Assembly: GCA_013336165.1 (NCBI GenBank) | Contig: JAAXUF010000004.1 | Span: 62,001 to 126,000, forward strand | DNA: 64,000 nt | Reading direction: 5' to 3' | Origin: Coriobacteriia bacterium | GTDB taxonomy: Bacteria > Actinomycetota > Coriobacteriia > Anaerosomatales > JAAXUF01 | Shown here: positions 41,046 to 50,271 of the stretch, piece after piece | Numbering within the stretch: the first letter of the stretch is position 1 | Layout of the letters: each line of letters begins with the position of its first letter | Made by a program: the position numbers and the translations under genes | The notes under the pieces: model-generated | Seen by the model: only the letters and a program-made list of their open reading frames with translations | The model's database searches: none | What the model was told of the DNA's origin: nothing

Positions 41046-42356
41046 CTACCGCCGAGTATCCGAGGAGACCGGCGATTCTCCCGCCGGATCTGCGCCCGCC
41101 GCGCGCCCCGCGCGCACGTAGAACGGGGCCGCAGCTCCCACAAACAGCGCGCCGACAAGCCACCCCGCCGAGATTCCGAAGCGACCAGACAGGTAGCCCA
41201 GCGCCGGCTGACCCACGCTGCCGCCAACGTCGCCGAAGAGCGAGTCGATCGAAAGCATCGTGGCTCGCTCGGCGGAAGGAATGTGCTCGTTGACAAACCC
41301 TGCGCGCAGAGGACCACTCAGTCCAAAGAGCACTCCCCAAAGGAGCCACAGGCCAATCGCCACCAGCGCCGGGCCCACGCCTCGCGCGTGCGTCACCACC
41401 GCCACCAGCCCTATCGATGCCGCAATCACCATGCCGGCCGCCGAGTTGAACGCGAGAACCCTGGTCGCACCCGCCGGATTCGCGATGCGCGAACCCACAA
41501 CTCGGACCAGCAGGTTCCCGCCGATCATCGCAAGCGAGAATACCGCCTGCACGATCCCGAGTAGCCACACATAGTTTTTCCCGAGCAGCTCCAGCACATA
41601 CGGCTGCCATGAGTAGAAGCTGTAGATGCCGAAGATCCCCGTAAGCAACGAGGTGAAGAGCAGCGGTCGCAGGACCGGGCTCCCCCAGCCCAGCTTCACT
41701 CCCGCCGAGAACACGCGCCGCGTCTCCTCTCGGAAGTTGGAGACGTGCAACGCCCTGGGCTTGAAGCCGGAATCGTGCACGAGTGCGGTGACGAGCGCGA
41801 AGGCCGCAGCCAGCGCCGCCGCGCGCAAGAGATACGGCCACACAAGGTCAACCTGGCCGAGAAACCCGCCCAGCAGGCTGCCCACCAACGTGGCCGTGCC
41901 GAACGCCATCTGTCCCCAGGCAAACACGCGGTTCTTCGAACCCTCCCAGCCGGCGTGGTCGAGCGCATCGACCATCCACGCGTCAACAGCGCCGATCTGG
42001 AACGTGAACCCAAGACCCAGAAGCAGGCTGGCGAGGACGAATCCAAGGAGCCCCCAACCGAAGATCGGCACCGCGACATACAGCAGAGTCGACACCACCA
42101 GCGTACCGATGGCCAGAAGGTAGGATGCTCGGCGGCCGATCGTGTCGGCGATCACCCCCGTGGGAACCTGGAATATGAACTCGCCAACCGTGAACGCGGT
42201 GTTCACAAGCATCACCTGGAAGATCGTCAGCCCGCCGCGCTGAAGGAGGAAGATGGTGTTGACCGCCCATATCAGGGATGACGCGAGCGTGAAGAGCCCG
42301 TTCGTCGTAAGGTAGGCGACGAGTATCTTTCGCTGGGTGTATGCGGGCACAGTCAC
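41046..42356 (-). CDS. MFS transporter
   Basis: A 436-residue major facilitator protein with about twelve membrane segments. The loop between helices 2 and 3 has GVIADTIGRRASYLLA near residue 66, the MFS motif A; the charged central loop is HVSNFREETRRVFSAG. Substrate cannot be predicted. The GTG start at 42356 is 62 bases from the divergent deaminase gene. The C-terminus is Ala/Pro rich and hydrophilic. Confidence 0.87.
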   Translation of the reverse strand: MTVPAYTQRKILVAYLTTNGLFTLASSLIWAVNTIFLLQRGGLTIFQVMLVNTAFTVGEFIFQVPTGVIADTIGRRASYLLAIGTLVVSTLLYVAVPIFGWGLLGFVLASLLLGLGFTFQIGAVDAWMVDALDHAGWEGSKNRVFAWGQMAFGTATLVGSLLGGFLGQVDLVWPYLLRAAALAAAFALVTALVHDSGFKPRALHVSNFREETRRVFSAGVKLGWGSPVLRPLLFTSLLTGIFGIYSFYSWQPYVLELLGKNYVWLLGIVQAVFSLAMIGGNLLVRVVGSRIANPAGATRVLAFNSAAGMVIAASIGLVAVVTHARGVGPALVAIGLWLLWGVLFGLSGPLRAGFVNEHIPSAERATMLSIDSLFGDVGGSVGQPALGYLSGRFGISAGWLVGALFVGAAAPFYVRAGRAAGADPAGESPVSSDTRR

Positions 42357-42418
42357 TCCCCATCGGCAGGTAGGGTATACGTTTCACACAGGATGGTTCC
42401 CGAGATCGAGGAGAAGCA

Positions 42419-43462
42419 GTGAGCAGTTCTGAACTTGACCGCAATGCCGACCTCGCCGCTCTGGTCTCGGCGATGCCGAAGGTCGAGTTGCACGTCCACC
42501 TCGAGGGAACGCTCGAACCCGAGCAGATGCTCGCACTCGCCCGCCGAAACGGCGTCAAGGTGCCGTTCGCCGACGCTCAGGAGACGCGCGCAGCCTACGA
42601 CTTCGAAGATCTGCAGTCGTTTCTCGACATCTACTACGCGAGCTGTGCGGTTCTCGTCACGCGCGAGGATTTCCGCGACGTGACGCTTTCCTACCTTCGC
42701 CGCGCCGCAAGCGACAACGTCCGCCACGTGGAGCCGTTCTTCGACCCGCAGACGCACACCGCCCGCGGCGTTGCGTTCGACACCGCTATCGCCGGTATCC
42801 TCGACGGCCTGGCCGAGGGAGAGCGTGAGTTCGGCATCACCAGCCGCCTCATCCTGTGCTTCTTACGCGACCTGCCGGCCGCAAGCGCCGAGGCCACCCT
42901 GCGTGAGGCTCAACCATGGCTCGGCCGCATCGCAGCCGTCGGCCTGGATTCCGCCGAGATCGGCAACCCTCCCGAGAAGTTCGCGGAGGTGTTCGCCCTC
43001 GCCCGCGAACTGGGTCTCCTGTGTGTCGCCCACGCCGGCGAAGAAGGTGGCGCCGATCTCGTGACGCGGACGCTCGACGTACTGAAGGTGCGGCGCATCG
43101 ACCACGGCGTGCGCTCTGTAGAGGATCCGCAGTTGGTAGCCCGGCTGGTCCGCGAAGGTGTCGCTCTGACCGTGTGCCCGTTCTCAAACCTCAAGCTACG
43201 GGTGACGCCCACCATCGCCGATTCGCCGCTGAAGGCGCTTCTCGACGCCGGCGTTCGAGTGACCGTGAACTCGGATGATCCCGCGTACTTCGGTGGCTAC
43301 ATCGGAGACAACCTGTTGGCAGCGACCCGGGAGCTTGGGCTCACACGCGACGATCTCCACGCCTTGGGCAGGAACGCTATCGAGGGATCATTCGCCGCCG
43401 ATGCGCGCAAATCGACGCTCATCGGTGAGCTGGATGCGGTGTTCGCGGGAGCACGCCCCTAG
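42419..43462 (+). CDS. Adenosine/adenine deaminase family enzyme (adenine deaminase type)
   Basis: A 347-residue zinc-dependent deaminase. Metal ligands are in ELHVHLEGTL near residue 23, HAGEE near residue 200 and NSDDPAYFGGY near residue 285; the catalytic His is in RIDHGVRS. NSDDPAYFGGYIGDN is characteristic of the adenine-aminohydrolase branch of this family rather than true adenosine deaminase, so conversion of adenine to hypoxanthine is my preferred reaction. A GTG start with GAGGAG upstream was chosen. Its stop overlaps the stop of the opposing aldolase gene in the palindrome CTAG. Confidence 0.85.
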   Translation: MSSSELDRNADLAALVSAMPKVELHVHLEGTLEPEQMLALARRNGVKVPFADAQETRAAYDFEDLQSFLDIYYASCAVLVTREDFRDVTLSYLRRAASDNVRHVEPFFDPQTHTARGVAFDTAIAGILDGLAEGEREFGITSRLILCFLRDLPAASAEATLREAQPWLGRIAAVGLDSAEIGNPPEKFAEVFALARELGLLCVAHAGEEGGADLVTRTLDVLKVRRIDHGVRSVEDPQLVARLVREGVALTVCPFSNLKLRVTPTIADSPLKALLDAGVRVTVNSDDPAYFGGYIGDNLLAATRELGLTRDDLHALGRNAIEGSFAADARKSTLIGELDAVFAGARP

Positions 43463-44031
43463 CGCAGTTCGCGCCCCACACTGTCCCGCAGATCGAGCAC
43501 CCGGCACGACGCCTCCAGCGCGCTGATGCGATAGAACGCTTCCTCGAGCGTGTCGGCGATCGCGAAGGGACCGTGCGAGCGCAGCACCGCAACACTCACG
43601 TTTTGCAGCGCAGTGGCGAGCATCTCGGCGGCCTCAGGCGACGCGATCGTGCGGCGTGGCGCCAGAACGGGGACCGACGCACCGATCACGTAGAGCGATT
43701 CCGAATCGATGGGCCGAATGTCGTCTTCGATGAGCGAACGAAAGATCGTGTGCGTAGTGTGCGCGTGCACGATCGCCCTCGCGCCGGTGGCACAGTAGAT
43801 CGCCCGGTGTACCACGAGTTCCCGGCTGCACTCGGCGTCGACGTCGCACTCATCGATCGAGGTCTCGACGAGGTCTCCCTCTGCCAGGCGCCCCAGCATC
43901 GAGCCGCGCCGAGTGATGAAGATGCTGTCTCCCGCCCTCACGGACAGGTTTCCGCCATGGCTCGTCACGGCGCCCGAAAGGAACAGGTCCCGGCCGACTC
44001 GGGAGAACAGCTCGTAGCGGCTCAGGGACAT
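43459..44031 (-). CDS. Class II aldolase/adducin family protein
   Basis: A 190-residue zinc-dependent aldolase-fold protein like L-fuculose-phosphate aldolase. Key features are TSHGGNLSVR near residue 24, FITRRGSMLGRL near residue 38, the zinc histidines in AIVHAHTTHT near residue 90 and LRSHGPFA near residue 150. The family includes fuculose- and rhamnulose-phosphate aldolases and methylthioribulose-phosphate dehydratase; the substrate is not clear here. It follows pfkA by 18 bases on the same strand, which suggests a carbon-metabolism role. Confidence 0.83.
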   Translation of the reverse strand: MSLSRYELFSRVGRDLFLSGAVTSHGGNLSVRAGDSIFITRRGSMLGRLAEGDLVETSIDECDVDAECSRELVVHRAIYCATGARAIVHAHTTHTIFRSLIEDDIRPIDSESLYVIGASVPVLAPRRTIASPEAAEMLATALQNVSVAVLRSHGPFAIADTLEEAFYRISALEASCRVLDLRDSVGRELR

Positions 44032-44049
44032 ACTGGTACGCCTTTCAGT

Positions 44050-45021
44050 CTAGAGCGCCAGGACACGCGCAAGTTGGTGTATCTCGGTGCGCAGCAGATG
44101 CTGCGTGTCGTATGCATCGTGCAGCGGATACGCGACCACGTTGGCCGCCTGCAACCCGACGGCAACCCCACTCACCCCGCCGAGAATCGCCTCCACGGCA
44201 CGCGCGCCCATCCGGCTTGCGAGGAGGCGGTCGAATGCCGACGGCGATCCCCCGCGCTGCACGTAGCCGAGAACGACCGCACGCACCTCGTGCCCGCTTG
44301 CCGCGCCGAGTTGCTCGGCGACGGTGAAGGCGTGTCCGGCTCCCTCGGCAAGGATCACCAGCGAATGCCGCTTGCCTCGGCGCGTGCCCACAGCGACGCA
44401 CTCGACGACCTCGGCCATGCTCCACGGCACCTCGGGCACCAGGATGCAGTCGCCGCCGCACGCGAGTCCGGCGTAGGTCGCTAGGATGCCGCAGCTGCGA
44501 CCCATGACCTCGATCACGAACGTGCGCTCGTGGCTCGAAGCGGTGTCACGGATCTTGCTGACGGCGTCGCACACCGTGTTGAGCGCCGTGTCGAAGCCAA
44601 TTGACGTGTCAGTGCCGGCGACATCGTTGTCGATGGTGCCCGGCACGCCCACGACCCGCACGCCGATTGAGTGGAGTTCCTCCGCCGCACGGTAGGAACC
44701 GTCCCCGCCGATAATCAGAAGGCCGTCGATGCCTGCCGAGCGCAGAACCTCGGCACCCTGGGCGACACCCTCGGCAGTCTCAAAGCGTGCCGAGCGCGAC
44801 GTGCCAAGGAACGTGCCACCGCGGTCGAGTACGCCGCCGACATCGCTCACCGCAAGCGGACGCATGCGCCCCTCGAGCAGCCCCTCGAAACCGTGCTCGA
44901 TGCCGATGACCTCGGCGCCGCGCGCGATGCCGGACCTGACTACCGAGCGGATCGCCGCGTTCATGCCCGGCGCGTCTCCCCCGCTGGTCAGAACCGCGAT
45001 CCTGGATCGGATATCCGCCAT
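44050..45021 (-). CDS. pfkA: 6-phosphofructokinase (ATP type)
   Basis: A 323-residue phosphofructokinase converting fructose-6-phosphate to the 1,6-bisphosphate. Motifs are LTSGGDAPGMNAAIR near residue 11, IIGGDGSYRAAEEL near residue 104 (the Gly at this site favours ATP over pyrophosphate), PGTIDNDVAGTDTSIGFDTAL near residue 126 with the catalytic Asp, VIEVMGRSCG and VLGYVQRGGSPSAFDR. It starts after GGGGGAG, four bases after accA. The accD-accA-pfkA-aldolase order links fatty-acid precursor supply and glycolysis in one unit. Confidence 0.93.
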   Translation of the reverse strand: MADIRSRIAVLTSGGDAPGMNAAIRSVVRSGIARGAEVIGIEHGFEGLLEGRMRPLAVSDVGGVLDRGGTFLGTSRSARFETAEGVAQGAEVLRSAGIDGLLIIGGDGSYRAAEELHSIGVRVVGVPGTIDNDVAGTDTSIGFDTALNTVCDAVSKIRDTASSHERTFVIEVMGRSCGILATYAGLACGGDCILVPEVPWSMAEVVECVAVGTRRGKRHSLVILAEGAGHAFTVAEQLGAASGHEVRAVVLGYVQRGGSPSAFDRLLASRMGARAVEAILGGVSGVAVGLQAANVVAYPLHDAYDTQHLLRTEIHQLARVLAL

Positions 45022-45025
45022 GAGC

Positions 45026-46000
45026 TCACTCCCCCGGGAGTCTGCAGTACTCGCCTATGTCGCGAAGCCGGTCATACCGGCGAACGAACAGGTCTTCAGG
45101 AAGAGTACCCGAAAGTCGGTCGAGTGCGTCGGAAATGGCGACACCCACCGCCGAGATCACGCCGCTAGGATCACGATGAGCCCCGCCGAGAGGCTCCGGG
45201 ATGATCTCGTCCGCGATGCCGAACTCGTAGACATCCCGTGCCGTCATGCGCAGGCAGGAGGACGCCGCCTCTGCCTGGCCGGAGTCGCGGTAGAGGATCG
45301 ACGCGCACGCCTCGGGACTGCTCACCGAGTAGTACGAGTTCTCCAGCATGATGAGATGATCGCCAAACCCGATTGCAAGCGCCCCGCCGCTACCGCCCTC
45401 GCCGATATCGGCGACGACGATGGGCACCCGCAAGCCGGACAGAAGCTCGATGGACTCTGCGATCGCCCACGCCTGACCGCGCTCCTCGGCTTCGATGCCC
45501 GGATACGCGCCGAACGTGTCAAGGAAGGTAACGAGCGGCAGACCGAACTTCTCGGCGAGGCGCATGACGCGCATGGCTTTCCGGAAGCCCTCCGGGTGCG
45601 GGCTGCCGAAGTGTCGGCGAATGTTTTCCGTGGTGTTGCTGCCTTTGCGGTGGCCGAGAAACGCGATGCGTTGCTCACCAAGCGTGGCAAGTCCTGCGAA
45701 CATGGCCTCGTCGTCGCCAAAGAGGCGATCGCCGTGCAGCTCGATGACATCCGTGAATAGCGCCTCGACATAGTGCTGAGTCTTGGGGCGCTCAGGGTGA
45801 CGCGCGATTTGCACGCGGTCCCACGGAGAAAGCCTGGTGTAGGTCTCAATCCGAAGTTTGGCGATTTCGGCGGCGAGCGAATCAACCTCGGCGGCGAGTT
45901 CGGGTGCCTCGGCGAGGCTCAGGCGACGCAGATCTTCGAGCTTCTTCTCGAGGTCGAAGAGTGGACGCTCGAAATCCATAACGTAGCGCGGCTTCACCAT
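45026..46000 (-). CDS. accA: Acetyl-CoA carboxylase carboxyltransferase alpha subunit
   Basis: A 324-residue AccA. The N-terminal helical part (DFERPLFDLEKKLEDLRRL) is followed by the crotonase-like core with HRKGSNTTENIRRHFGSPHPEGFRKAMRVM near residue 140, VTFLDTFGAYPGIEAEERGQ near residue 170, GEGGSGGALAIGFGD and YYSVSSPEACASILYRD. With AccD it transfers the carboxyl group from biotin to acetyl-CoA. The ATG directly follows the accD stop codon, indicating translational coupling. No accB or accC lies in the window. Confidence 0.95.
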   Translation of the reverse strand: MVKPRYVMDFERPLFDLEKKLEDLRRLSLAEAPELAAEVDSLAAEIAKLRIETYTRLSPWDRVQIARHPERPKTQHYVEALFTDVIELHGDRLFGDDEAMFAGLATLGEQRIAFLGHRKGSNTTENIRRHFGSPHPEGFRKAMRVMRLAEKFGLPLVTFLDTFGAYPGIEAEERGQAWAIAESIELLSGLRVPIVVADIGEGGSGGALAIGFGDHLIMLENSYYSVSSPEACASILYRDSGQAEAASSCLRMTARDVYEFGIADEIIPEPLGGAHRDPSGVISAVGVAISDALDRLSGTLPEDLFVRRYDRLRDIGEYCRLPGE

Positions 46001-46912
46001 CTAGAGAACACCGCCTTTCGTTCCTGCGGCGGAAGGTTCGGCGGAGTCTAGGTAGCCAAGCAGCAGCGAAATGCGGGCCTTGAGCTCGCCACGCGGCACG
46101 ACGTCATCGATCATACCGTGCTCGAGCATGAACTCGGCGGTCTGGAAGCCTTTGGGCAGCTTCTGGCGGATGGTCTGCTCGATCACGCGCTGACCGGAGA
46201 AGCCGATAAGCGCGCCCGGCTCGGCGAGCAGGACGTCGGCAAGCACCGCAAACGATGCGGTAACCCCGCCGTACGTGGGATTGGTGAGAATGGAGATGTA
46301 GAGCAGCCCGGCCTCGGCATGTCTGCGGACGGCGGCGCTGGTCTTGGCCATCTGCATGAGCGAGAGCATGCCTTCCTGCATACGCGCGCCACCCGATGCC
46401 GCAAAGCACACGACAGGAATACGTTCTCTCGTGGCAAATTCAAAGGCCCTGACGACTTTCTCGCCGACGACCGACCCCATCGATGCTCCGATGAAACGGA
46501 AATCCATCGCGACCAGCACGACTTCGCGGCCATCAATGTGGGCGCGACCGGTCATGATCGCCTCATTCAGGCCGCTTTTCTCAGAAGCGCTGGCCACCTG
46601 CGCCTCGTAGGGCTTCAGGGCAACGAACTCAAGGGGGTCACACGGAACGAGATCCGCGTCCATCTCGGCGAACAGGCCATCGTCGGCTATGAGCTCGATG
46701 CGCTGTGGCGCCGTCAGATCGAAGTGGAAGCCGCAACCGGGGCACACGCGCGCATTGTCGGCGAGTTCACCCTCGTAGATGATCTTGTTGCAGCTCTCGC
46801 ATTTGACCCAGACGCCATCCGGAACCTCTGCCCCGCCGGCGGCCGGGCGCGATTCAGCGACGCGGGTGTAGCGCTTGTTCTCCCTGGCGGAAAGCCAGTC
46901 TGCGATCGACAT
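46001..46912 (-). CDS. accD: Acetyl-CoA carboxylase carboxyltransferase beta subunit
   Basis: A 303-residue AccD. The start is the ATG at 46912 (MSIADWLSARENKRYTR) with GGAGG upstream. The N-terminal zinc ribbon has cysteines in VKCESCNKI and VCPGCGFHF. The carboxyltransferase core shows GSVVGEKVVRAFEFA, VVCFAASGGARMQEGMLSLMQMAKTSAA, YISILTNPTYGGVTASFA and GFSGQRVIEQTIRQKLPKGFQ. It is the first gene of the accD-accA-pfkA-aldolase unit. Confidence 0.95.
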   Translation of the reverse strand: MSIADWLSARENKRYTRVAESRPAAGGAEVPDGVWVKCESCNKIIYEGELADNARVCPGCGFHFDLTAPQRIELIADDGLFAEMDADLVPCDPLEFVALKPYEAQVASASEKSGLNEAIMTGRAHIDGREVVLVAMDFRFIGASMGSVVGEKVVRAFEFATRERIPVVCFAASGGARMQEGMLSLMQMAKTSAAVRRHAEAGLLYISILTNPTYGGVTASFAVLADVLLAEPGALIGFSGQRVIEQTIRQKLPKGFQTAEFMLEHGMIDDVVPRGELKARISLLLGYLDSAEPSAAGTKGGVL

Positions 46913-46967
46913 AGAGTACGCCTGCCTCCGACTCAATATGTACCGACGAGTCTACTATTCCCGAGAG

Positions 46968-47027
46968 AACCGCTGCGGCACCGCCAGGCTTCCTGTGGAG
47001 GGCCGGACGGTGCCGCATGGCGGTTTT
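46968..47027. terminator. Strong hairpin between the fructose-bisphosphate aldolase gene and accD
   Basis: GCGGCACCG (46975-46983) pairs with CGGTGCCGC (47008-47016), extended by AACCGC (46968-46973) with GCGGTT (47020-47025). On the plus strand TTTT follows; on the minus strand TTCTCT follows. It sits just after the aldolase gene's stop and probably terminates that minus-strand transcript. Confidence 0.6.
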
Positions 47028-47040
47028 GTCGAGTGTGAAT

Positions 47041-47997
47041 CTAGAGCTTGAAATCCTCCGTGCCGTTGAACACCGCAAGTGCGCGGTCGGCGTCGTAATC
47101 GCGGAAGGTTATCGCGCTGATCGCCTTGGTGAGACGGACGGCTTCATCCAGCGAGCGCTGGTGGATGTTGCGACCGGTCGCGTTGCCGATGGCACCACCC
47201 ACGTGGATCTGTTCGTGGAGCTGCGTCAGGAACGTCTTGGCGTCAACCGTCGAGCCGCCGGCGCACACAAGGCCGGTGCGGCCGCTGGAAAGCGCGGCTT
47301 CTTTGAGCTTCTCGGCCGATGTGGCGGTGTCGTCACCCTTGGGCGGGTTGACCTTCACGAAGTCGGCGCCCAGGCAGGCCGCGGTACCGGCAGCACCGGC
47401 GATGAGGTGCGCGTCCTTCTCGTTGGCGACTGCCTTGCCCCGCGGGTACATCCACAGCACGACGATGAGGCCGTTGGCGTGCGCATCGGCGATGAGTTGG
47501 CCGGCCTCGGCCATCATGGTCGACTCGTACTCCGAGCCCAGGTAGATCGTGTAGCCGATACCGACAACGTTGACGCCGTTGTCGCGCAGGTCGAGCACCG
47601 TCTGGATGTCGTAGAGCTGGGGCGAATACGGATCGTCCTGGTGCTTCTCGGGATTGGTCGAAGTCTTCACCAGGTGCGTCTTCGAGTTCATCTTCACGAG
47701 GTAGTTGATGTCCGGATAGTCAGCGGCGTACTGCGCGATGAGGCCGCGCTGGCCGGCAAGGACGCCAATGACGCCCTGCTCGCCGATGCGGAACAGGTGC
47801 TCGGGCTCAGAGTCCGCCGCGTCGATTCCCTCACCGAAGAAGTCGTCGTTTAAGTGCTCGATCTTCTGGTCGCACGCGAAGAGCATCAGGCGGCCTGTGC
47901 CCTGAGTCGCGGCAAGATAGCTTCCGATGTAGGTGTCGACGGCGACATCCGGCACATCGGCCGGGACGCGGACAAGGTCACGGTTGATCTTCGGCAT
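47041..47997 (-). CDS. fbaB: Class I fructose-bisphosphate aldolase, DhnA/FbaB type
   Basis: A 318-residue aldolase of the DeoC/FbaB family common in archaea and anaerobic bacteria. Motifs are RLMLFACDQKIEHLNDDF near residue 36, VGIGYTIYLGSEYE near residue 145, LWMYPRGKAV near residue 182 and ADFVKVNPPKGDD near residue 217. The Lys in VKVNPP is the Schiff-base residue. It acts directly after phosphofructokinase, splitting fructose-1,6-bisphosphate. AAGGAGGACC precedes the ATG. It is transcribed alone, as judged by flanking gaps of over 120 bases and the hairpin downstream. Confidence 0.9.
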   Translation of the reverse strand: MPKINRDLVRVPADVPDVAVDTYIGSYLAATQGTGRLMLFACDQKIEHLNDDFFGEGIDAADSEPEHLFRIGEQGVIGVLAGQRGLIAQYAADYPDINYLVKMNSKTHLVKTSTNPEKHQDDPYSPQLYDIQTVLDLRDNGVNVVGIGYTIYLGSEYESTMMAEAGQLIADAHANGLIVVLWMYPRGKAVANEKDAHLIAGAAGTAACLGADFVKVNPPKGDDTATSAEKLKEAALSSGRTGLVCAGGSTVDAKTFLTQLHEQIHVGGAIGNATGRNIHQRSLDEAVRLTKAISAITFRDYDADRALAVFNGTEDFKL

Positions 47998-48132
47998 AAG
48001 GGTCCTCCTTGAGAATCGATGACGTAGTACTTGTGATGACGCCTACATTGCCACCAAGGCGCAGTATGAAACCATGGAACAGGTTACGCGAAGCAGGCCG
48101 CGGATGGAAGCGAGCGAGGCTCATCGGCACGA

Positions 48133-48585
48133 TCAGGCCAGCGACTTGCGCATCGTGCGGTGGGCGATACCGGTGAGTTCGCTCGCGAACTCCGGCCCCT
48201 CGAAGAAGTAGCCCAGCTTCTCGTAGAAGCCGTAGGCGGTGTAGCGTGCGTTGAGCCAGAGTTCCTCGGCGTCTTGCGAGCGAGCCAGGTCCTCGAGCGT
48301 CTGCATCAGCAGTCGGCCCACCCCTTGGCCGTGCGCGTGCGGGGCAACCATCACCTGGCGCACTTGACGGCTGACGCCTCCCGCCACCGGCAGCAAGCGT
48401 GCGGTGCCCAGAATCCGTCCGCCCTCATCGAGCGCCACAGCGAACTGGCTGCCATGCGCAGGGTGGTACCATTCGGCATCGCGCGCGACTCCAAATGGCC
48501 CATATAAAACGTCGTAGGAAAGGTCGAGGACCTCGCCGAAACGAGGCCAGTCGTGGGTGACGATGACGATATCGGTGAAGGGCAT
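48133..48585 (-). CDS. GNAT-family N-acetyltransferase
   Basis: A 150-residue acetyltransferase. The acetyl-CoA motif is VRQVMVAPHAHGQGVGRLLMQTLEDLARS (about residues 74-102), and AYGFYEKLGYFFEG near residue 117 is the typical C-terminal motif. These resemble the ElaA/PhnO-like group of small-molecule acetyltransferases. Substrate is unknown. It lies 78 bases after nadE on the same strand. Confidence 0.85.
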   Translation of the reverse strand: MPFTDIVIVTHDWPRFGEVLDLSYDVLYGPFGVARDAEWYHPAHGSQFAVALDEGGRILGTARLLPVAGGVSRQVRQVMVAPHAHGQGVGRLLMQTLEDLARSQDAEELWLNARYTAYGFYEKLGYFFEGPEFASELTGIAHRTMRKSLA

Positions 48586-48663
48586 CCGGTCTCCGGGATC
48601 GGGTTGGAGGCGAATCCAGAACTGAAGCGCACACGGTGTACATGATACCGCCTAGCGCGAACG

Positions 48664-50271
48664 TCAACCGTTAAATCCATTGGTAATCGGCATGCGCCGG
48701 TCCTTGCCAAAAGACTTCGACGTGATCTTGACGCCGATCGGCCCCTGGCGCCGCTTGTACTCGGCGACATCGGTCATGCGCACAACGCGGTCGACCGTCT
48801 CGGCGTCGAAACCTTGCGCCGAGATCTCGTCTCGGCTCTCGTCGTGCTCGACGTAGCGCCGCAGAATCTCATCGAGCACGGGGTACGGCGGCAGCGAGTC
48901 CTGATCGACCTGACCTGCCCGCAGCTCGGCCGAGGGCGCCTTGGCCAGAATCGCCTCGGGGATCACGGGGCTGCGGCCTTGCGTGTTACGCCATCTCGCA
49001 AGCTCGTAGACGTGCATCTTGAATACGTCTTTGATGGGAGCGAATCCTCCCACCATGTCCCCATAGAGCGTCGAGTATCCCACCGAGAGCTCGCTCTTGT
49101 TGCCGGTTGCCAGCGGAAGCCACCCGAACTTGTTCGACAACGCCATCACCAACGTGCCGCGCACGCGGGCCTGCAGATTCTCCTCGGCGACATCGGGCTG
49201 TGTGCCCGAGAACGGCCCGGCCAGAGTATCAAGGAACGCCGAGAACGGACCCTCGACCGGCAGCTCAAGCGTGCCGATGCCGAGCGCCTCCGCCAGCGCG
49301 ACTGAGTCGCTCACGCTGCCTTCCGACGAGTAGCGGCTTGGCATGAGGATGCCGTGGACGTGATCAGCGCCCAGCGCGTCGGCGGCGATTGCCGCGACCA
49401 ACGCGGAGTCGATGCCACCCGAGAGTCCGAATACCACGTCCGTGAAGCCGTTCTTGCGCGCGTAGTCGCCAAGCCCGAGACAGATCGCCGAGTAGACCTC
49501 GGCCTCAGGCTCCAGCGTGGGCGCCAGGTAGTGCGACACGCCTTCGCAGGTTCCAGGCGTGAAATCGGCGATGACGAGGTCCTCCTCGAACGCCCTCCCG
49601 CGCGCGATCACTTCGCCGTCTGGCGAGATCACGACGCTGCGGCCGTCGAAGACGAGCTCGTCCTGCCCGCCGACAAGGTTGCAGTACACCAGCCACACGC
49701 CGTTGTCGCGCGCACGCGCGATGAGCATCTCCTCGCGCTCGCGTCCCTTGCCCATATGGAAGGGCGACGCCGAGATGTTGAGCACAACGGAAGCTCCAAG
49801 TTCGGCGGCTTCTTCGACCAGCTCGGGAACCCACACGTCCTCGCAAACAGTGGTGGCAAAAACGCCCCCGCCCAACTCGGCGAGATCGGGTGCGTCGCCC
49901 GGCACGAAGTAACGGTGCTCATCGAAGACTCCGTAGTTGGGGAGCCGGCGCTTGTGGTAGACGCGCACCACGTCGCCGTCCTGACACAGCGCAGCGGCGT
50001 TGAAGAGCATGCCGTCAACCCGATCGACGAATCCCAGAATCACAGGCTTGGTGCATGCGCGGGCGACGGTTGCAAGCGCCGCCAGATTCTCGTCGATGAA
50101 GTGGTCCTTGTGGACAAGATCCTCCGGAGGGTAGCCCGTCAACACGAGTTCCGGGAACAGCGTGATCTGTGCTCCGGCCTTCTCGGCGCGTCGAATGGCG
50201 TGAAGTACACGGCCGACATTGCCGTCGATATCGCCGACGGTCGAATTGATCTGGGCGAGCGCAACGCGCAT
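48664..50271 (-). CDS. nadE: Glutamine-hydrolysing NAD+ synthetase
   Basis: A 535-residue two-domain enzyme. The N-terminal nitrilase-type glutaminase has the Glu-Lys-Cys triad in FPELVLTGYPPEDL near residue 41, YHKRRLPNYGVFDE near residue 104 and TVCEDVWVPE near residue 142. The C-terminal synthetase has the PP-loop VVFGLSGGIDSALVAAIAADALG near residue 278 and LATGNKSELSVGYSTLYGDMVGGFAPIKDV near residue 390. It amidates deamido-NAD+ to NAD+ using glutamine. The start gives the usual MRVALAQINSTVGD N-terminus. Confidence 0.96.
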   Translation of the reverse strand: MRVALAQINSTVGDIDGNVGRVLHAIRRAEKAGAQITLFPELVLTGYPPEDLVHKDHFIDENLAALATVARACTKPVILGFVDRVDGMLFNAAALCQDGDVVRVYHKRRLPNYGVFDEHRYFVPGDAPDLAELGGGVFATTVCEDVWVPELVEEAAELGASVVLNISASPFHMGKGREREEMLIARARDNGVWLVYCNLVGGQDELVFDGRSVVISPDGEVIARGRAFEEDLVIADFTPGTCEGVSHYLAPTLEPEAEVYSAICLGLGDYARKNGFTDVVFGLSGGIDSALVAAIAADALGADHVHGILMPSRYSSEGSVSDSVALAEALGIGTLELPVEGPFSAFLDTLAGPFSGTQPDVAEENLQARVRGTLVMALSNKFGWLPLATGNKSELSVGYSTLYGDMVGGFAPIKDVFKMHVYELARWRNTQGRSPVIPEAILAKAPSAELRAGQVDQDSLPPYPVLDEILRRYVEHDESRDEISAQGFDAETVDRVVRMTDVAEYKRRQGPIGVKITSKSFGKDRRMPITNGFNG

